Below, piece by piece: positions 46,792 to 56,202 of a DNA stretch of 64,000 nt; position 1 is the first letter of the stretch; each line of letters begins with the position of its first letter. The notes beneath the pieces were generated by a model. That model saw only the letters and a list, made by a program, of their open reading frames with translations. It made no database searches and was not told the DNA's origin. Source of the DNA: Burkholderia sp. Nafp2/4-1b (GTDB lineage: Bacteria; Pseudomonadota; Gammaproteobacteria; Burkholderiales; Burkholderiaceae); NCBI RefSeq assembly GCF_003635165.1, contig NZ_ML058617.1, positions 1 to 64,000 on the forward strand, in the 5' to 3' direction. The translations under genes were made by a program, and so were the position numbers.

Positions 46792-47637
46792 CTATGGCAC
46801 GTCGCCGAAGAGCGCTTCGAACCCGTTCTTGCACAGCCTGAGTAAATCCTCGGGCTCGATGTGTCGGTCGGGCCGCGGGATGGCCGCCGCTGCACGAATG
46901 GTGTCGTTCACTTCAGTGAAAAATGCGCCGACGCCCGCATCGATGGACTTGCGCTGAGCATCCGATAACGTGGGTTCGAGACGCCTCCAGACCGGGACAA
47001 GCTCGTCCTCGATTACGCCGCCAAAAAGGAGCATCGCATCGTGGATGTAAAGCACATCCTGAGCGCGCTTTTCCGGAATCCTGTCGTCACGAATCAGCAG
47101 CTTCTGGACCATGAAGCTCACCGGATTGGGGATACGCAGGTCGACCAGTGCGTCGCCACGCCCTGACTCCTCGGCGGGAATCGTCACGAGCCAAGGTTCG
47201 TGCAGCAGTATCTCGAGATGGCGCAGCTTCTGTGCAACAACGCCGGCATTCGCCTCCGTGGCATTCTGCTCCATCCGCCTCGTGACCTTGTTGCGACGCA
47301 AGGGGCTACCTGTCAGCGGCGTGAGAAATTCCGCGTAAAAGCCGTTGGCTCGCTTGCCGAGGGTATAACGCATCGCCGGCGGCTTGAATCCGCCGGCGAA
47401 ATTCGGTTCCTCCGTGAAACCCGCGTTTTCGAGCGCCCTCTTGATATCTCCTTCGAGCACTTCGCGTTCTGCATACGCAACGTCGGCATCCTGCGTGAAG
47501 ATCGGCTTGTGGTCGGGCGTCCAGGCACGCGGCTCATACGAATAGAGCCGAAAAGCCCAGCCTCCGATGAAAACGATCCTGGCTCGCCACGGCGCCAACG
47601 TCATCGCGAGATTGCTGAAATCGGCCAATTCGCTCAC
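46792..47637 (-). CDS. Nucleotidyltransferase toxin, AbiEii-like/GSU2403-like
   Basis: A 281-residue protein with a nucleotidyltransferase fold. The GG motif is in IVFIGGWAFRLY (residues 25-27) and the metal Asp pair in FTQDADVAYA (D50, D52). A C-terminal helical part (VQKLLIRDDRIPEKRAQDVL) resembles the later AbiEii/GSU2403 motifs. It overlaps the upstream regulator gene by 4 bases (ATGA), as toxins of type IV AbiE pairs do. By analogy it would modify tRNA or nucleotides and arrest growth when its partner is lost. Base composition is slightly less GC-rich than the neighbours. Confidence 0.75.
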   Translation of the reverse strand: MSELADFSNLAMTLAPWRARIVFIGGWAFRLYSYEPRAWTPDHKPIFTQDADVAYAEREVLEGDIKRALENAGFTEEPNFAGGFKPPAMRYTLGKRANGFYAEFLTPLTGSPLRRNKVTRRMEQNATEANAGVVAQKLRHLEILLHEPWLVTIPAEESGRGDALVDLRIPNPVSFMVQKLLIRDDRIPEKRAQDVLYIHDAMLLFGGVIEDELVPVWRRLEPTLSDAQRKSIDAGVGAFFTEVNDTIRAAAAIPRPDRHIEPEDLLRLCKNGFEALFGDVP

Positions 47638-48773
47638 GTACCTTCTCCAGTCACGTTCGCGAGAACGCCGTGCTCCAGTTCGGCGGCCTGCTCTGCACCG
47701 CGCGCCGGGTGAGCGGAAACGTCGAGCCAGATCTGGAGGATGTCCGTGACCGGCAACCCGTCGCGGTAGACGACGCCCCGCCCCAGCGATTGGGGAAAGC
47801 CAGGCTGTTGCAAGACGAGATCGGGACGTTCGCCCTCTTTGGCCCGACGCAGCGGTCGCCAGTTACCGGCTTCCATCAGGCTAGGGACCCAGACCGTTGG
47901 CGGGACCCCGCTGACATGGCCGACGCCGAGTGCATCGGCCGCGGCAAAAAGGCCGAGCGTGCCGCCCTCGTTTTTGAGCATCTTGCGCAACTGGACATCC
48001 GGCGCGGCCGGCAAAAGAAATTTCATCGGCACTGCCGCGGCCGGCCTCTGGTATTCGGCCTTCCAGCGTTGTGCGAGTTTGCGCCGTTGCACGATCTTCA
48101 GGAATGGCTTCGTCTCGATGAAACCCTCCTCTTTGAGCGCATGGATCAGCCGCGTCGCCGTCATTACCGAGACACCGGCGGCACGCGCGAGGTCGGTCGC
48201 CGTGGTGTATTGCCTGCGTTCCGCGCCGATGAGGTTCTCTCTCTTGATATCGATCGCGAGCAGGAGCTTGAGCATCCACTGGTTCAGATCCGAGAACGCC
48301 AGCCCCGGCTGAATACTGCGACTGCGGCTGTACGAACGAGTCGACTCGCCAGGACGCTCGGAAATATCCAGCCCCGGAAAGCGGACATATCGCGTTCCGT
48401 CGGCCGACAGCACGGCGAAGGGCTCACGGTCGGCGAACTCGGCGTGAAAATCGGCCAATCGCTGGATGAGCGACGGCGGAGCACTGCCGACCCAAATCAG
48501 AATCGCGGGCCGCATCTTCTGTCGTTTCGCGTATGCACGTGCCTCGAGGAGCGCCTGAGCAAAGAGCGCGGTAACGCGATCGGCACGCCCCTCGTTGAAC
48601 GTCTTGAGGTTCGCGACGTACGTTTGGCCCTTGTCATTGCTCAGAATGAGGCCCCCGACTTGATCGGGGACCGCAATCTCCTCGACCACGCGCCACCCGT
48701 CTGCTTTCTCGAACAACGTTCGGAAAGCGTCAAGCGCAACGCGCGCCGGAATCGGATTCGACAGCGATCTCAC
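47634..48773 (-). CDS. AbiEi-like antitoxin/transcription regulator
   Basis: A 379-residue protein. Residues about 190-230 form a winged helix (TTATDLARAAGVSVMTATRL), followed by an AbiEi-type C-terminal domain ending in VTDILQIWLDVSAHPARG. The first 180 residues form an extra domain (YVANLKTFNEGRADRV, AYAKRQKMRPAILIWVGSA) with an alternating pattern like a degenerate restriction-nuclease fold. That reading is uncertain. The start is a GTG at 48773, and palindromic operators lie directly upstream, so it probably represses its own operon. Confidence 0.75.
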   Translation of the reverse strand: MRSLSNPIPARVALDAFRTLFEKADGWRVVEEIAVPDQVGGLILSNDKGQTYVANLKTFNEGRADRVTALFAQALLEARAYAKRQKMRPAILIWVGSAPPSLIQRLADFHAEFADREPFAVLSADGTRYVRFPGLDISERPGESTRSYSRSRSIQPGLAFSDLNQWMLKLLLAIDIKRENLIGAERRQYTTATDLARAAGVSVMTATRLIHALKEEGFIETKPFLKIVQRRKLAQRWKAEYQRPAAAVPMKFLLPAAPDVQLRKMLKNEGGTLGLFAAADALGVGHVSGVPPTVWVPSLMEAGNWRPLRRAKEGERPDLVLQQPGFPQSLGRGVVYRDGLPVTDILQIWLDVSAHPARGAEQAAELEHGVLANVTGEGT

Positions 48774-48780
48774 ATCACAC

Positions 48781-48838
48781 TCACTTGGCCAAGTGAAATC
48801 ACTTGGGCGTGTTAAATGACATGGCCATGTTATGACAA
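48781..48838 (-). promoter_or_regulatory. Promoter and palindromic operators of the AbiE-like pair
   Basis: On the minus strand, TTGTCA (48833-48838) and TTAACA (48810-48815) are spaced by 17 bases. A perfect palindrome ACATGGCCATGT (48819-48830) lies between them. A second perfect palindrome TCACTTGGCCAAGTGA (48781-48796) is next to the start codon, with an extra CACTTGG half site at 48800-48806. Occupancy would block transcription. Confidence 0.7.
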
Positions 48839-49111
48839 TCTCGCGCGCGCCGCAAGCGTCGCTCGATCCGACAGCGCTTTCACACCGTCATTGTCGATGC
48901 GCGGCCAATCGAGCCTGCCGAGATCTTCTATTAGGGACCCAACACGGATGCAGCGGAGTCGTATGCGGATCGTCAGCCCCCTCAGTCCGACAACGGTTTC
49001 CCGCCGATCCATCAATAAAATTGATCGTCGCGATGAAAATTATGCGTTTTCCTTGCAGGTCGCCGTGATGCATAGTTGCGTCGTGTTGACGCACCTTTGA
49101 GTCTTTCAGCC
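48839..49111. other. Spacer between the AbiE-like pair and the hydrolase gene
   Basis: No gene is supported here. The stretch 48995-49075 is AT-richer and may hold the promoter of the next gene. Confidence 0.5.
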
Positions 49112-49963
49112 ATGAACATGCGAATCGAGCCGTCCGTGCTCGCGAACCCCGACCTGCAATTTGCGACGCTTTCGTCAGGCATCAGCCTGCCGTATGTCGA
49201 GCGGGGCAGCGGCGCGCCGATGGTGTTCGTGCACGGCTCGTTGTGCGATTACCGCTACTGGGATCCGCAACTCGCATCGCTGTCGGAGAACTACCGCTGC
49301 ATCGCGCCGAGCCTGAGCCACTACTGGCCAGCCGTCGAAGCGGGCATCCAGGACGAGTTCAGCTGGCAGAACCACGTCGACGAACTCGCGGAATTCATCG
49401 ACGCACTCGATCTCGGCCCCGTGCATCTCGTCGGCCATTCGCGTGGCGGCAGCGTCGCGTTCAACGTCGCGCGCCAGCATCCGGGACTCGTCGACACGCT
49501 GACCCTCGCCGATCCGGGCGGCCCGCTGCAACAGCCGGGCGTGCGCGAAGCCGCGCTGCCGGCCGCCGCGATCGCGCTGCGCACGAAGGCCGTGAACCTG
49601 ATCGACCAGGGCGACGTGGAAGCGGGCCTCGAGATGTTCGTCGACTCGGTGAGCCTGCCGGGCGCGTGGAAGAAGAGCACGTCGCGCTTTCGCACGATGG
49701 CGATCGACAACGCGAGCACGCTGCCGAAGCAGCTGCGCGATCCGCTGCCGGCGTATTCGCAGCACACGGCGTCGGATATCGGATGCCGCACGCTGCTGAT
49801 CGACGGCCAGCGCAGCCCGAAGATGTTCCGCCACAACGTCGACACGCTGTCGCAGTGGATCGGCGACGCACAACGGCAGACCGTCGCCGGTGCATCGCAC
49901 GGGATGAACGCGGCGAGCCCCGCGGTGTTCAACCGTTTCGTGCACGAGTTCGTCGCCGCGTAA
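49112..49963 (+). CDS. Alpha/beta hydrolase
   Basis: A 283-residue single-domain hydrolase. The oxyanion stretch is FVHGSLCDYRYWDPQ, the nucleophile elbow VGHSRGGSVAF with Ser, and the C-terminal His is in AGASHGMNAASP; an Asp in the LLIDGQRSP region completes the triad. It is of the haloperoxidase/esterase type, and the substrate is unknown. The ATG at 49112 has no clear ribosome site. It is a single gene with its own terminator. Confidence 0.87.
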   Translation: MNMRIEPSVLANPDLQFATLSSGISLPYVERGSGAPMVFVHGSLCDYRYWDPQLASLSENYRCIAPSLSHYWPAVEAGIQDEFSWQNHVDELAEFIDALDLGPVHLVGHSRGGSVAFNVARQHPGLVDTLTLADPGGPLQQPGVREAALPAAAIALRTKAVNLIDQGDVEAGLEMFVDSVSLPGAWKKSTSRFRTMAIDNASTLPKQLRDPLPAYSQHTASDIGCRTLLIDGQRSPKMFRHNVDTLSQWIGDAQRQTVAGASHGMNAASPAVFNRFVHEFVAA

Positions 49964-50022
49964 CGTCTCGGGCGGCATTCGTTCCGCCCGTTACTCCCCT
50001 TGTCTTTCCGAAGCGCAACGAT

Positions 50023-50066
50023 GAAAAAACCCCGATCCGCGTCGCCACGGATCGGGGTTGTTATCT
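50023..50066. terminator. Bidirectional terminator
   Basis: A perfect 9-bp stem (ccccgatcc at 50030-50038 with ggatcgggg at 50049-50057) has an A-run on its left and TTGTTATCTTT on its right. It can end both the hydrolase gene and the minus-strand efflux operon. Confidence 0.88.
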
Positions 50067-50139
50067 TTCTTCGTCACTCGGGCGTTGACGGTCGACAACG
50101 CATGGCGAACCGCCACGCGCGCCGACGCCCGCCGATATC

Positions 50140-51681
50140 TCAACGCACGGCTAAGTCCTGCTTGCCCGTCGCCGCATCGCCGACCGCGGCCGGTGCCGGC
50201 GCCGCCCCCCACCCACCGCCGAGCGCACGAATCAGGTTGACCGTCGACACCGCCTGCGCACCGGTCAACTGGTTCGCCTGCAACTGCGACTGCAACACCG
50301 ACCGCTCGCTGTCGATCACGTCGAGATACGCGACCTCACCTTCCTGATACTGCGTACGCGACAGCTTCGCCGCGCGACGCGACGCATTGACGGCCGCCTC
50401 CTGCGCGCGAATCTGGTCGTCCAGCAGACGCAGGTCGGCGAGGTTGTCCTCGACCTCGCGGAACGCGACGAGCACCTGCTGCCGGTAGTTCGCGACCTGC
50501 TCGTCGTACTGCGCGCGCGCCTGCTGCACGCCGGCCGCACGCCGCCCGCCGTCGAACAGCGGCAGCGTCAGCGCGGTACCGGCGAACGGCCCGAGCAGGA
50601 ACGTGCGGCTCGACCACAGGAACAGGTTGCCGAGCGTCGACGCCTCATACCCGAACGCGCCCGTGATATCGAGCTTCGGGAAATACGCCGACTTCGCGAG
50701 GCCGATCCGCGCATTCGCGGCGGCCATCGCACGCTCGGCCGCCGACACGTCCGGACGGCGCTCGAGCAGCGCGGACGGCAGTCCCGGCGGCACCTTCACC
50801 GCGACCGGCACGATCGGCGTTTCCTTGAATGCGAAATCCGCGGGCGCCTTGCCGAGCAGGATCGCGAGCGCATGCTCGGACGCCGCACGCCGGCGCGCGA
50901 CGCCGACCGCATCGGCCTGCGCGCTTGCCAGTTCGTTCTTCGCGCGCGACACGTCGAGCTCGCTGATGTCGCCTTCGTTGAAGCGGCGCTGCACGAGCTT
51001 CAGCGCCTGGTCGCGCAATTCGACCGTGCGGCGGTACAGGTCCTGGTCCGAGTCGAGCTGGCGCAGTTCGAAGTAGTTCTGCGCGACGTCGGCCTGCAGC
51101 GCGAGCTGCACCGAACGGAACAGCGCTTCGCTCTGCGCCTGGTCGGCACGCGACGCCTCGACGTTGCGGCCCACGCGGCCGAACAGGTCGGCCTCGTACG
51201 ACACCGTGCCCTGCGCACGCCACAACGTCGCGGTGGTTGGGCCCGTGCCCTGCGGCTGGAGCTGCGACGCCGACGACAGCCCTTCACGCGTCGGCCCGAA
51301 CCCGGCGCCGATCTGCGGGAACCACTGCGAGCGCGCGGTGCGGGTCGCCGCACGCGCTTCCTCGACGCGCGCCGCCGCGGCCTTCAGGTTCTGGTTCGCG
51401 GCGAGCGCCTGCGACTCGAGCGAGTCGAGCACCGGATCGCCGAACACCTTCCACCATTCGCCGCGATGCTCGCCGTCCGCCGGTTCCGCGGTCTTCCACG
51501 TGCCGGCCTGTTCGCCGGCCGCGAGCGTCGGCGCTTCCTTGAACGCCGCGGGCGTCGACACGTCCGGGCGCTTGTAGTCGGGCCCCACCGCGCACGCGGC
51601 GAGCAGCGTCGCGAGCAGGGTGCTCGCGGCCGCCACCTTCGCGAAGCGGATCAGGCCATTCGAGTTGTGCATGTTGTCCAT
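50140..51681 (-). CDS. opcM: RND efflux outer membrane channel
   Basis: A 513-residue outer membrane factor of the OprM/NodT family. It is a lipoprotein with signal LLATLLAACAVGPDYKRP (Cys 30). Two repeated TolC-type halves are visible, with long coiled-coil stretches (EARAATRTARSQWFPQIGAG and ARAQYDEQVANYRQQVLVAF). The ATG at 51681 has GAGG eight bases upstream. It is the last gene of the llpE-ceoA-ceoB-opcM operon and completes the tripartite pump. Confidence 0.88.
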   Translation of the reverse strand: MDNMHNSNGLIRFAKVAAASTLLATLLAACAVGPDYKRPDVSTPAAFKEAPTLAAGEQAGTWKTAEPADGEHRGEWWKVFGDPVLDSLESQALAANQNLKAAAARVEEARAATRTARSQWFPQIGAGFGPTREGLSSASQLQPQGTGPTTATLWRAQGTVSYEADLFGRVGRNVEASRADQAQSEALFRSVQLALQADVAQNYFELRQLDSDQDLYRRTVELRDQALKLVQRRFNEGDISELDVSRAKNELASAQADAVGVARRRAASEHALAILLGKAPADFAFKETPIVPVAVKVPPGLPSALLERRPDVSAAERAMAAANARIGLAKSAYFPKLDITGAFGYEASTLGNLFLWSSRTFLLGPFAGTALTLPLFDGGRRAAGVQQARAQYDEQVANYRQQVLVAFREVEDNLADLRLLDDQIRAQEAAVNASRRAAKLSRTQYQEGEVAYLDVIDSERSVLQSQLQANQLTGAQAVSTVNLIRALGGGWGAAPAPAAVGDAATGKQDLAVR

Positions 51682-51691
51682 CTTTCTATCC

Positions 51692-54600
51692 TCAAGCATC
51701 GGAAGCCGACGCGCCCGCAGCCGGTACGCCCGAAGGCGACGCGCCATAGCCGGCCGAGTCCTTGCCGGCGACGTGGATCTTGCCGCCCGCGAGCGTACGC
51801 AGCACGACATAGAACACCGGCGTCAGCATCAGCCCGAACAGCGTCACGCCAAGCATCCCGAAGAACACCGCGACACCCATCGCATGGCGCATCTCCGAGC
51901 CCGCACCCGTCGACGTGACGAGCGGCACGACGCCCATGATGAATGCGATCGACGTCATCAGGATCGGGCGCAGCCGCAGGCGGCTCGCCTCGATCGCGGC
52001 CTCAAACGGCGTCCTGCCGTCATGCTCGAGTTCGCGTGCGAACTCGACGATCAGGATCGCGTTCTTCGCGGACAGCCCCACCAGCACCATCAAGCCGATC
52101 TGCGTGAAGATGTTGTTGTCGCCCTGCGTGAGCCACACGCCCGTCAGCGCCGACAGAATGCTCATCGGCACGATCAGGATTACCGCGAGCGGCAGCGTCA
52201 GGCTTTCATACAGCGCGGCGAGCACGAGGAACACGAGCAGCACGCTGATCGGGAACACATACATCGCCGAATCGCCTGCAAGAATCTGCTGGTACGTGAG
52301 GTCGGTCCATTCGAACCGCACGCCGCGCGGCAGCGTTTCATGCGCGATGCGCTCGATCGCGGCCTGCGCCTGCCCCGACGAGAAGCCCGGTGCCGGACCG
52401 CCGTTGATGTCGGCCGCCGTGTAGCCGTTGTAGCGCACGACCATTTCCGGGCCAAACGTCGGCGTCACCGTCACCAGCGACGACAGCGGCACCATCTCGC
52501 CCTTGTCGTTGCGGGTCTTCAGCTGCAGGATGTCGTCCGCGCGCTGACGGAACGGCGCATCGGCCTGCACGCGTACCTGGTACACGCGTCCGAAGCGGTT
52601 GAAGTCGTTCACGTACAGCGAGCCGAGATACACCTGCATCGTGTTGAACACGTCGGTGACGGGCACGCCGAGCTGCTTCGCCTTCACACGGTCGAGATCG
52701 ACGTTCAGCTGCGGCACGTTGATCTGGTAGCTCGTAAACAACGGACCGAGCTCCGGCGCCTGCTGCGCGCGCTTGATGAAGTCGTTGGTCGCATCCGACA
52801 GCTTCGCGTAGCCGACCGCGCCGCGATCCTCGATCTGCATCTTGAACCCGCCGAGCGTGCCGAGGCCGAGCACCGGCGGCGGCGGGAACACCGCGACGAA
52901 CGAATCCTTGATCGCACCGTACTGCTGGTTCAGCGCGCCGGCGATCGCCCCGGCCGACAGCGCCTTGCCGTGCCGTTCCGAGAACGGCTTCAGCGTGACG
53001 AACACGATGCCCGCGCTCGAGCTGTTGGTGAAGCCGTTCACCGACAGCCCCGGGAACGCGACCGCGCTCTCGACGCCCGGCTGCTTCAGCGCGATCGAAC
53101 CCATGTCGCGGATCACCTTCTCGGTGCGGTCGAGCGACGCGCCGTTCGGCAGCTGCGCGAACGCGATCAGGTATTCCTTGTCCTGCGCGGGCACGAAGCC
53201 GCCCGGCACGATCTTCGACACGAGCACGGTCGCGCCCACCAGCACGAGATACACGCCGAGCATCAGCGTCTTGCGCGACAGCACGCCGCGCACGCCGCGG
53301 CCGTAGTTCTCCGCACCGCGATGGAACACCTTGTTGAAGCGCTTGAAGAAGCCGCCGAGCACGCGGTTCATCACGCGCGTGAGCCAGTCTTCCTTGTCGC
53401 CATGGCCCTTCAGCAGGATCGCGGACAGCGCCGGCGACAGCGTCAGCGAGTTGAACGCCGAGATCACCGTCGAGATCGCGATCGTCATCGCGAACTGCTT
53501 GTAGAACTGGCCGGTCAGGCCCGACATGAACGCGAGCGGCACGAACACGGCGACGAGCGTCAGCGCGATCGCGATGATCGGCCCGCTCACTTCCTGCATC
53601 GCCTTGTAGGTCGCCTGCCGCGCGTTCATCCCGCTTTCGATGTTGCGCTCGACGTTCTCGACGACCACGATCGCATCGTCGACCACGATCCCGATCGCGA
53701 GCACCATCCCGAACAGCGACAACGCGTTGATCGAATAGCCGAAGCCGAGCAGCAGCGAGAACGTGCCGATGATCGACACCGGCACCGCGATCAGCGGAAT
53801 CAGCGATGCGCGCCAGGTCTGCAGGAACACGATCACGACGAGCACGACCAGCGCGATCGCCTCGAGCAGCGTGTGCACGACGGCCTTGATCGACGAACGC
53901 ACGAACTGCGTCGGGTCATAGACGATCTTGTAGTCGACGCCGGCCGGCATGTCCTGCTTCAGCTCGGCCATCGTCTTGCGCACTTGGTCGGAGATCTGCA
54001 GCGAGTTTGCGCCCGGCGACTGGTTGATCGCCATCGCGACGGCCGGCTTGTTGTCGAGCAGCGAGCGCAGCCCGTATTCGGACGCGTCGAGTTCGATCCG
54101 CGCGATGTCGCGCAAGTGCGTGACGCCGCCGTCCGGCGTCGTCTTCACGACGATGTCGCCGAACTCGTCTTCCGTCTGCAGGCGGCCGCGCGCGTTCACC
54201 GACAGCTGCAGCGGCGTGCCGGGCAGCGACGGCGACGCGCCGATCACGCCGGCCGCGACCTGCACGTTCTGCTCGCGGATCGCCTGCACGACGTCCTCGG
54301 CCGACAACCCGCGCTGCGCAACCTTCTGCGGGTCGAGCCATACGCGCATCGCGTAGTCGCCCGAGCCCCACAGCTGCACCTGGCCAACGCCCTGGATCCG
54401 CGACAGGCGATCCTTCACGTTGATCAGCGCGTAGTTGCGCAGGTAGGTCATGTCGTAGCGGTTGTCCGGCGAGATCAGGTGGACCACCATCGTCAGCGTC
54501 GGCGAGCTCTTCACCGTGGTGATGCCGAGCCGCTGAACGTCTTCCGGCAGGCGCGGCAGCGCCTGGTTCACGCGGTTCTGCACGAGCTGCGTGGCCTTGT

Positions 54601-54907
54601 CCGGATCGGTGCCGAGCTTGAACGTGACGGTGATCGTCATGTTGCCGTCGCTGTTCGCCTGCGACTGCATGTAGAGCATGTCCTCGACGCCGTTGATCTG
54701 CTCTTCCAGCGGCGACGCGACCGTCTCGGCGATCACTTTCGGGTTCGCACCCGGGTACTGCGCCTTCACGATCACCGAAGGCGGCACGACTTCCGGATAT
54801 TCCGAAATCGGCAGCAGGAACATCGCGATCACCCCGCCGAGCAGGACGATCACCGATAGGACTCCTGCAAAGATCGGCCGGTCGATAAAGAATTTGGAAA
54901 TGTTCAT
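51692..54907 (-). CDS. ceoB: RND multidrug efflux inner membrane pump
   Basis: A 1071-residue HAE1-type RND transporter with 12 membrane segments and two large periplasmic loops. The charged helix 4 motif VVDDAIVVVENVERN carries the Asp pair for proton transfer, and GLMVLVGLSAKNAILIVEFA marks helix 10. In the related ceo/bpe pumps it exports chloramphenicol, trimethoprim, ciprofloxacin and similar drugs. It lies 46 bases after ceoA and overlaps nothing. Confidence 0.93.
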   Translation of the reverse strand: MNISKFFIDRPIFAGVLSVIVLLGGVIAMFLLPISEYPEVVPPSVIVKAQYPGANPKVIAETVASPLEEQINGVEDMLYMQSQANSDGNMTITVTFKLGTDPDKATQLVQNRVNQALPRLPEDVQRLGITTVKSSPTLTMVVHLISPDNRYDMTYLRNYALINVKDRLSRIQGVGQVQLWGSGDYAMRVWLDPQKVAQRGLSAEDVVQAIREQNVQVAAGVIGASPSLPGTPLQLSVNARGRLQTEDEFGDIVVKTTPDGGVTHLRDIARIELDASEYGLRSLLDNKPAVAMAINQSPGANSLQISDQVRKTMAELKQDMPAGVDYKIVYDPTQFVRSSIKAVVHTLLEAIALVVLVVIVFLQTWRASLIPLIAVPVSIIGTFSLLLGFGYSINALSLFGMVLAIGIVVDDAIVVVENVERNIESGMNARQATYKAMQEVSGPIIAIALTLVAVFVPLAFMSGLTGQFYKQFAMTIAISTVISAFNSLTLSPALSAILLKGHGDKEDWLTRVMNRVLGGFFKRFNKVFHRGAENYGRGVRGVLSRKTLMLGVYLVLVGATVLVSKIVPGGFVPAQDKEYLIAFAQLPNGASLDRTEKVIRDMGSIALKQPGVESAVAFPGLSVNGFTNSSSAGIVFVTLKPFSERHGKALSAGAIAGALNQQYGAIKDSFVAVFPPPPVLGLGTLGGFKMQIEDRGAVGYAKLSDATNDFIKRAQQAPELGPLFTSYQINVPQLNVDLDRVKAKQLGVPVTDVFNTMQVYLGSLYVNDFNRFGRVYQVRVQADAPFRQRADDILQLKTRNDKGEMVPLSSLVTVTPTFGPEMVVRYNGYTAADINGGPAPGFSSGQAQAAIERIAHETLPRGVRFEWTDLTYQQILAGDSAMYVFPISVLLVFLVLAALYESLTLPLAVILIVPMSILSALTGVWLTQGDNNIFTQIGLMVLVGLSAKNAILIVEFARELEHDGRTPFEAAIEASRLRLRPILMTSIAFIMGVVPLVTSTGAGSEMRHAMGVAVFFGMLGVTLFGLMLTPVFYVVLRTLAGGKIHVAGKDSAGYGASPSGVPAAGASASDA

Positions 54908-54953
54908 GTGTGGCTCTGTCTGGTTGAACGCGGAAAACGAAGCGGCGTGCCGC

Positions 54954-56171
54954 TTACGATTCCGCCTTCGCCGGTGCGGCCGGCTTCGCGCTGTTCGCGA
55001 GCGGCGCGGACGGCTCGTCGCCGCCCGTCATCGGGACCATGTGCGGCTTCACCTGCGCGCCGGGGCGCACGCGCTGCGTGCCGTTCACGACCACGCGATC
55101 GCCGGCGGCAAGCCCGCTCACGATCACGCGCCGGTTGCCGTGCTGCAGGCCCGGCTGCACTTCGCGATACGACACGCGGCCCTGCTGGTCGACGACGAAC
55201 ACGAACTTCTTGTCCTGGTCGGTGTTGATCGCCGCATCGTCGACGAGCAATGCCTGATGGGGCGCGCTGCCGCCCACCTTCACGCGCGCATAGAGGCCCG
55301 GGACGAGCGTGCCGTCCGCGTTGTCGAAGCGCGCGCGCACGCGGATCGTGCCGGACGACGTGTCGAGCCGGTTGTCGACCGAATCGATCTCGCCGCTGCG
55401 CGAGTAGCCGGACTCGTTCGCGAGGCCGAGCTCGACCGGCACCTTGCGGCCGTTACGTGCGCCGTTGATGTATTGCAGGTAGGTCTGCTCGTCCGCGTCG
55501 AACGACGCGTAGATCGGCGATACCGACACCAGCGTCGTCAGCGGTGCGGCGGATGCGCCGGCCGACACGACGTTGCCGAGCGTGATTTCCGCGCGCGACA
55601 CGCGGCCCGAGACCGGTGCCGTGATCCGCGTATAGCCGAGGTTGATGCGCGCCGTCTCCAGCGCGGCTTCGGCCGCCTTCAGGTTCGCGTTCGCTTCGCG
55701 CGCGGCGTTCTGCTTCTCGTCGTAGTCGCGCTTCGCGATCGCGTTGTCGCCGATCAGCCGCTGTGCGCGCTGCCAGTCGCTTTGCGTATAGCCGTTGCGC
55801 GCCTGCGCGGCGGCGAGCTGCGCGGCTGCGCGGTCGACTTCCGCCTGGTACGGGCGCGGATCGATCACGAACAGCACGTCGCCTTTCTTCACGAGCGCGC
55901 CGTCCTTGAAGTTCACCGCGACGATGGTGCCCGACACCTGCGGGCGCACGTCGACTTTCTCGACCGCCTCGAGGCGGCCCGAATAGCTTTGCCAGTCGGT
56001 GACGGTCTGCGGGACGACGGTCGCGACGTCGACTTCGGGCAGCGGCGCCGCCGCTTTCTCGGGTGCGTTCGCGTTCACGCGCATCGCGCCGAACGTGCCG
56101 AGGCCGACGACGGCGAGCGTCACGATCGCCGCTGTCGCGATTCGAGAACGGGAGGTGCGTAGGATGGCCAT
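54954..56171 (-). CDS. ceoA: RND efflux periplasmic adaptor
   Basis: A 405-residue membrane fusion protein. An N-terminal membrane anchor without a lipobox (TAAIVTLAVVGLGTFGAM) leads to the lipoyl motif VRPQVSGTIVAVNFKDG, a coiled-coil hairpin (residues about 105-185), and a beta-barrel and membrane-proximal region (TRITAPVSGRVSRAEITLG). It bridges CeoB and the outer membrane channel. Confidence 0.92.
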   Translation of the reverse strand: MAILRTSRSRIATAAIVTLAVVGLGTFGAMRVNANAPEKAAAPLPEVDVATVVPQTVTDWQSYSGRLEAVEKVDVRPQVSGTIVAVNFKDGALVKKGDVLFVIDPRPYQAEVDRAAAQLAAAQARNGYTQSDWQRAQRLIGDNAIAKRDYDEKQNAAREANANLKAAEAALETARINLGYTRITAPVSGRVSRAEITLGNVVSAGASAAPLTTLVSVSPIYASFDADEQTYLQYINGARNGRKVPVELGLANESGYSRSGEIDSVDNRLDTSSGTIRVRARFDNADGTLVPGLYARVKVGGSAPHQALLVDDAAINTDQDKKFVFVVDQQGRVSYREVQPGLQHGNRRVIVSGLAAGDRVVVNGTQRVRPGAQVKPHMVPMTGGDEPSAPLANSAKPAAPAKAES

Positions 56172-56202
56172 GTGGATCTCCGGTAAGCGTGGATTGGTCT
56201 GG

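Noticed and set aside
51620..54859. A 1079-residue plus-strand frame opposite the RND pump
   Set aside because: It is a His/Arg/Asp-rich antisense shadow with no family features, whereas the minus strand encodes a complete RND protein.
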